Positions 63,638 through 64,000 of a stretch of DNA of 64,000 bases are shown in pieces (position 1 is the stretch's first letter; every line of letters begins with the position of its first letter). The stretch is from assembly GCA_008921705.1 (NCBI GenBank), contig VFFE01007646.1, positions 689,533 through 753,532 on the forward strand, read 5' to 3'. Made by a program: the position numbers and the translations under genes. The notes under the pieces are model-generated. The model searched no databases. It was not told the DNA's origin and saw only the letters and a list, made by a program, of their open reading frames with translations. The DNA comes from Burhinus oedicnemus. Its lineage: Eukaryota > Chordata > Aves > Charadriiformes > Burhinidae.

Positions 63638-64000
63638 GTAATAAATCTATTCAGTAAGCAAACAGAAGAAAAATAAAACAATAAATGAGCCATGAGTACA
63701 CGAAGCAATAAAAATTTAGCAGAATTGCCATCTAAGGCAGCAAAACAACTAATCACAGTGCATGAAAAAATCCACTGACTATTAGGAGAGTTTCAGCTGC
63801 TAATGGGTGTAAAGAATGTTTAGGCTTACTATGCAGAGAGTCATTTTGCAGGCGATGCACAACCAAGATGGAATTCTGAATACTGGATAAAGTTTTCAAA
63901 TGCTGTTTGAGAGCTGATGCTCTATATTTTTATTTTCACAAACTGTCCTGTGTGCAAAAAATATATAAACAATTGAACATGCAACTTCTACATGCAATTG
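63638..64000. other. Unique AT-rich non-coding sequence
   Basis: Nothing recognisable follows the candidate exon up to the window edge. Confidence 0.6.

Noticed and set aside
1..64000. CRISPR arrays, bacterial operons, tRNA or rRNA genes
   Set aside because: No regularly spaced direct repeats, no tRNA B-box-like sequence in a cloverleaf context, no ribosomal RNA signatures; composition and CR1 content are those of a bird nuclear genome.

Overview
The window looks like ordinary non-coding nuclear DNA from a bird, either a gene desert or the inside of a very long intron. No protein-coding gene, RNA gene or CRISPR array can be supported. The evidence for a bird (or close archosaur relative) is several 5'-truncated CR1 LINE copies whose 3' ends carry the avian CR1 signature: a conserved stretch that reads 'GGTTGGACTAGATGACC' on the sense strand, followed by a short ATTCTATGA-type tail. 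In addition the base composition is AT-rich, CpG is sparse, interspersed-repeat density is low, and no Alu, L1 or B1-type elements are seen.

Layout. Bases 1-12609 are unique AT-rich sequence with scattered small oddities: a perfect 16-bp palindrome near 528, a G-run cluster near 2716, T/G-rich and T-run tracts, and a small hairpin near 5102. A short CR1 3' end lies at 12610-12718, followed by three 12-bp tandem units. Unique sequence continues to a minus-strand CR1 at 23609-23815, which abuts a possible solo LTR (about 23839-24119). At 25615-25710 there is a homopurine tract and at 26912-26936 a (TA)n microsatellite. Another minus-strand CR1 lies at 28959-29275, with a G-rich run just beyond it. 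From 29.3 to 45.7 kb the sequence is again mostly unique. It holds a tiny LTR-like relic (35161-35236) with a 25-bp exact echo at 39542-39566, a weak candidate exon at 33457-33554, a purine-rich skewed block (about 41690-42010) and a symmetric CpG cluster at 42741-42767. Around 45.75-45.89 kb an old minus-strand CR1 tail is joined to a younger plus-strand CR1 tail.

The longest recognisable elements are a minus-strand CR1 at 50240-50738, which keeps an open stretch of ORF2 C-terminal coding, and a much more decayed plus-strand CR1 at 58135-59036, which reaches back to the reverse-transcriptase catalytic motif, now mutated. Two AT-rich stretches (about 55040-55540 and 56880-57060) have the look of conserved non-coding regulatory DNA, but that cannot be shown without alignment. 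Near the right edge, 63510-63637 has a strong-looking acceptor and donor around an open 128-nt segment. It is the best exon candidate in the window, though still weak.

No genes here work together as a system. The transposon coding remnants are dead, and most of the 60-145-codon open frames are what AT-rich non-coding DNA gives by chance, or are antisense or sense readings of CR1. I found no convincing previously undescribed biological system. The findings are local structural curiosities and testable candidates for exons, enhancers and repeat families.
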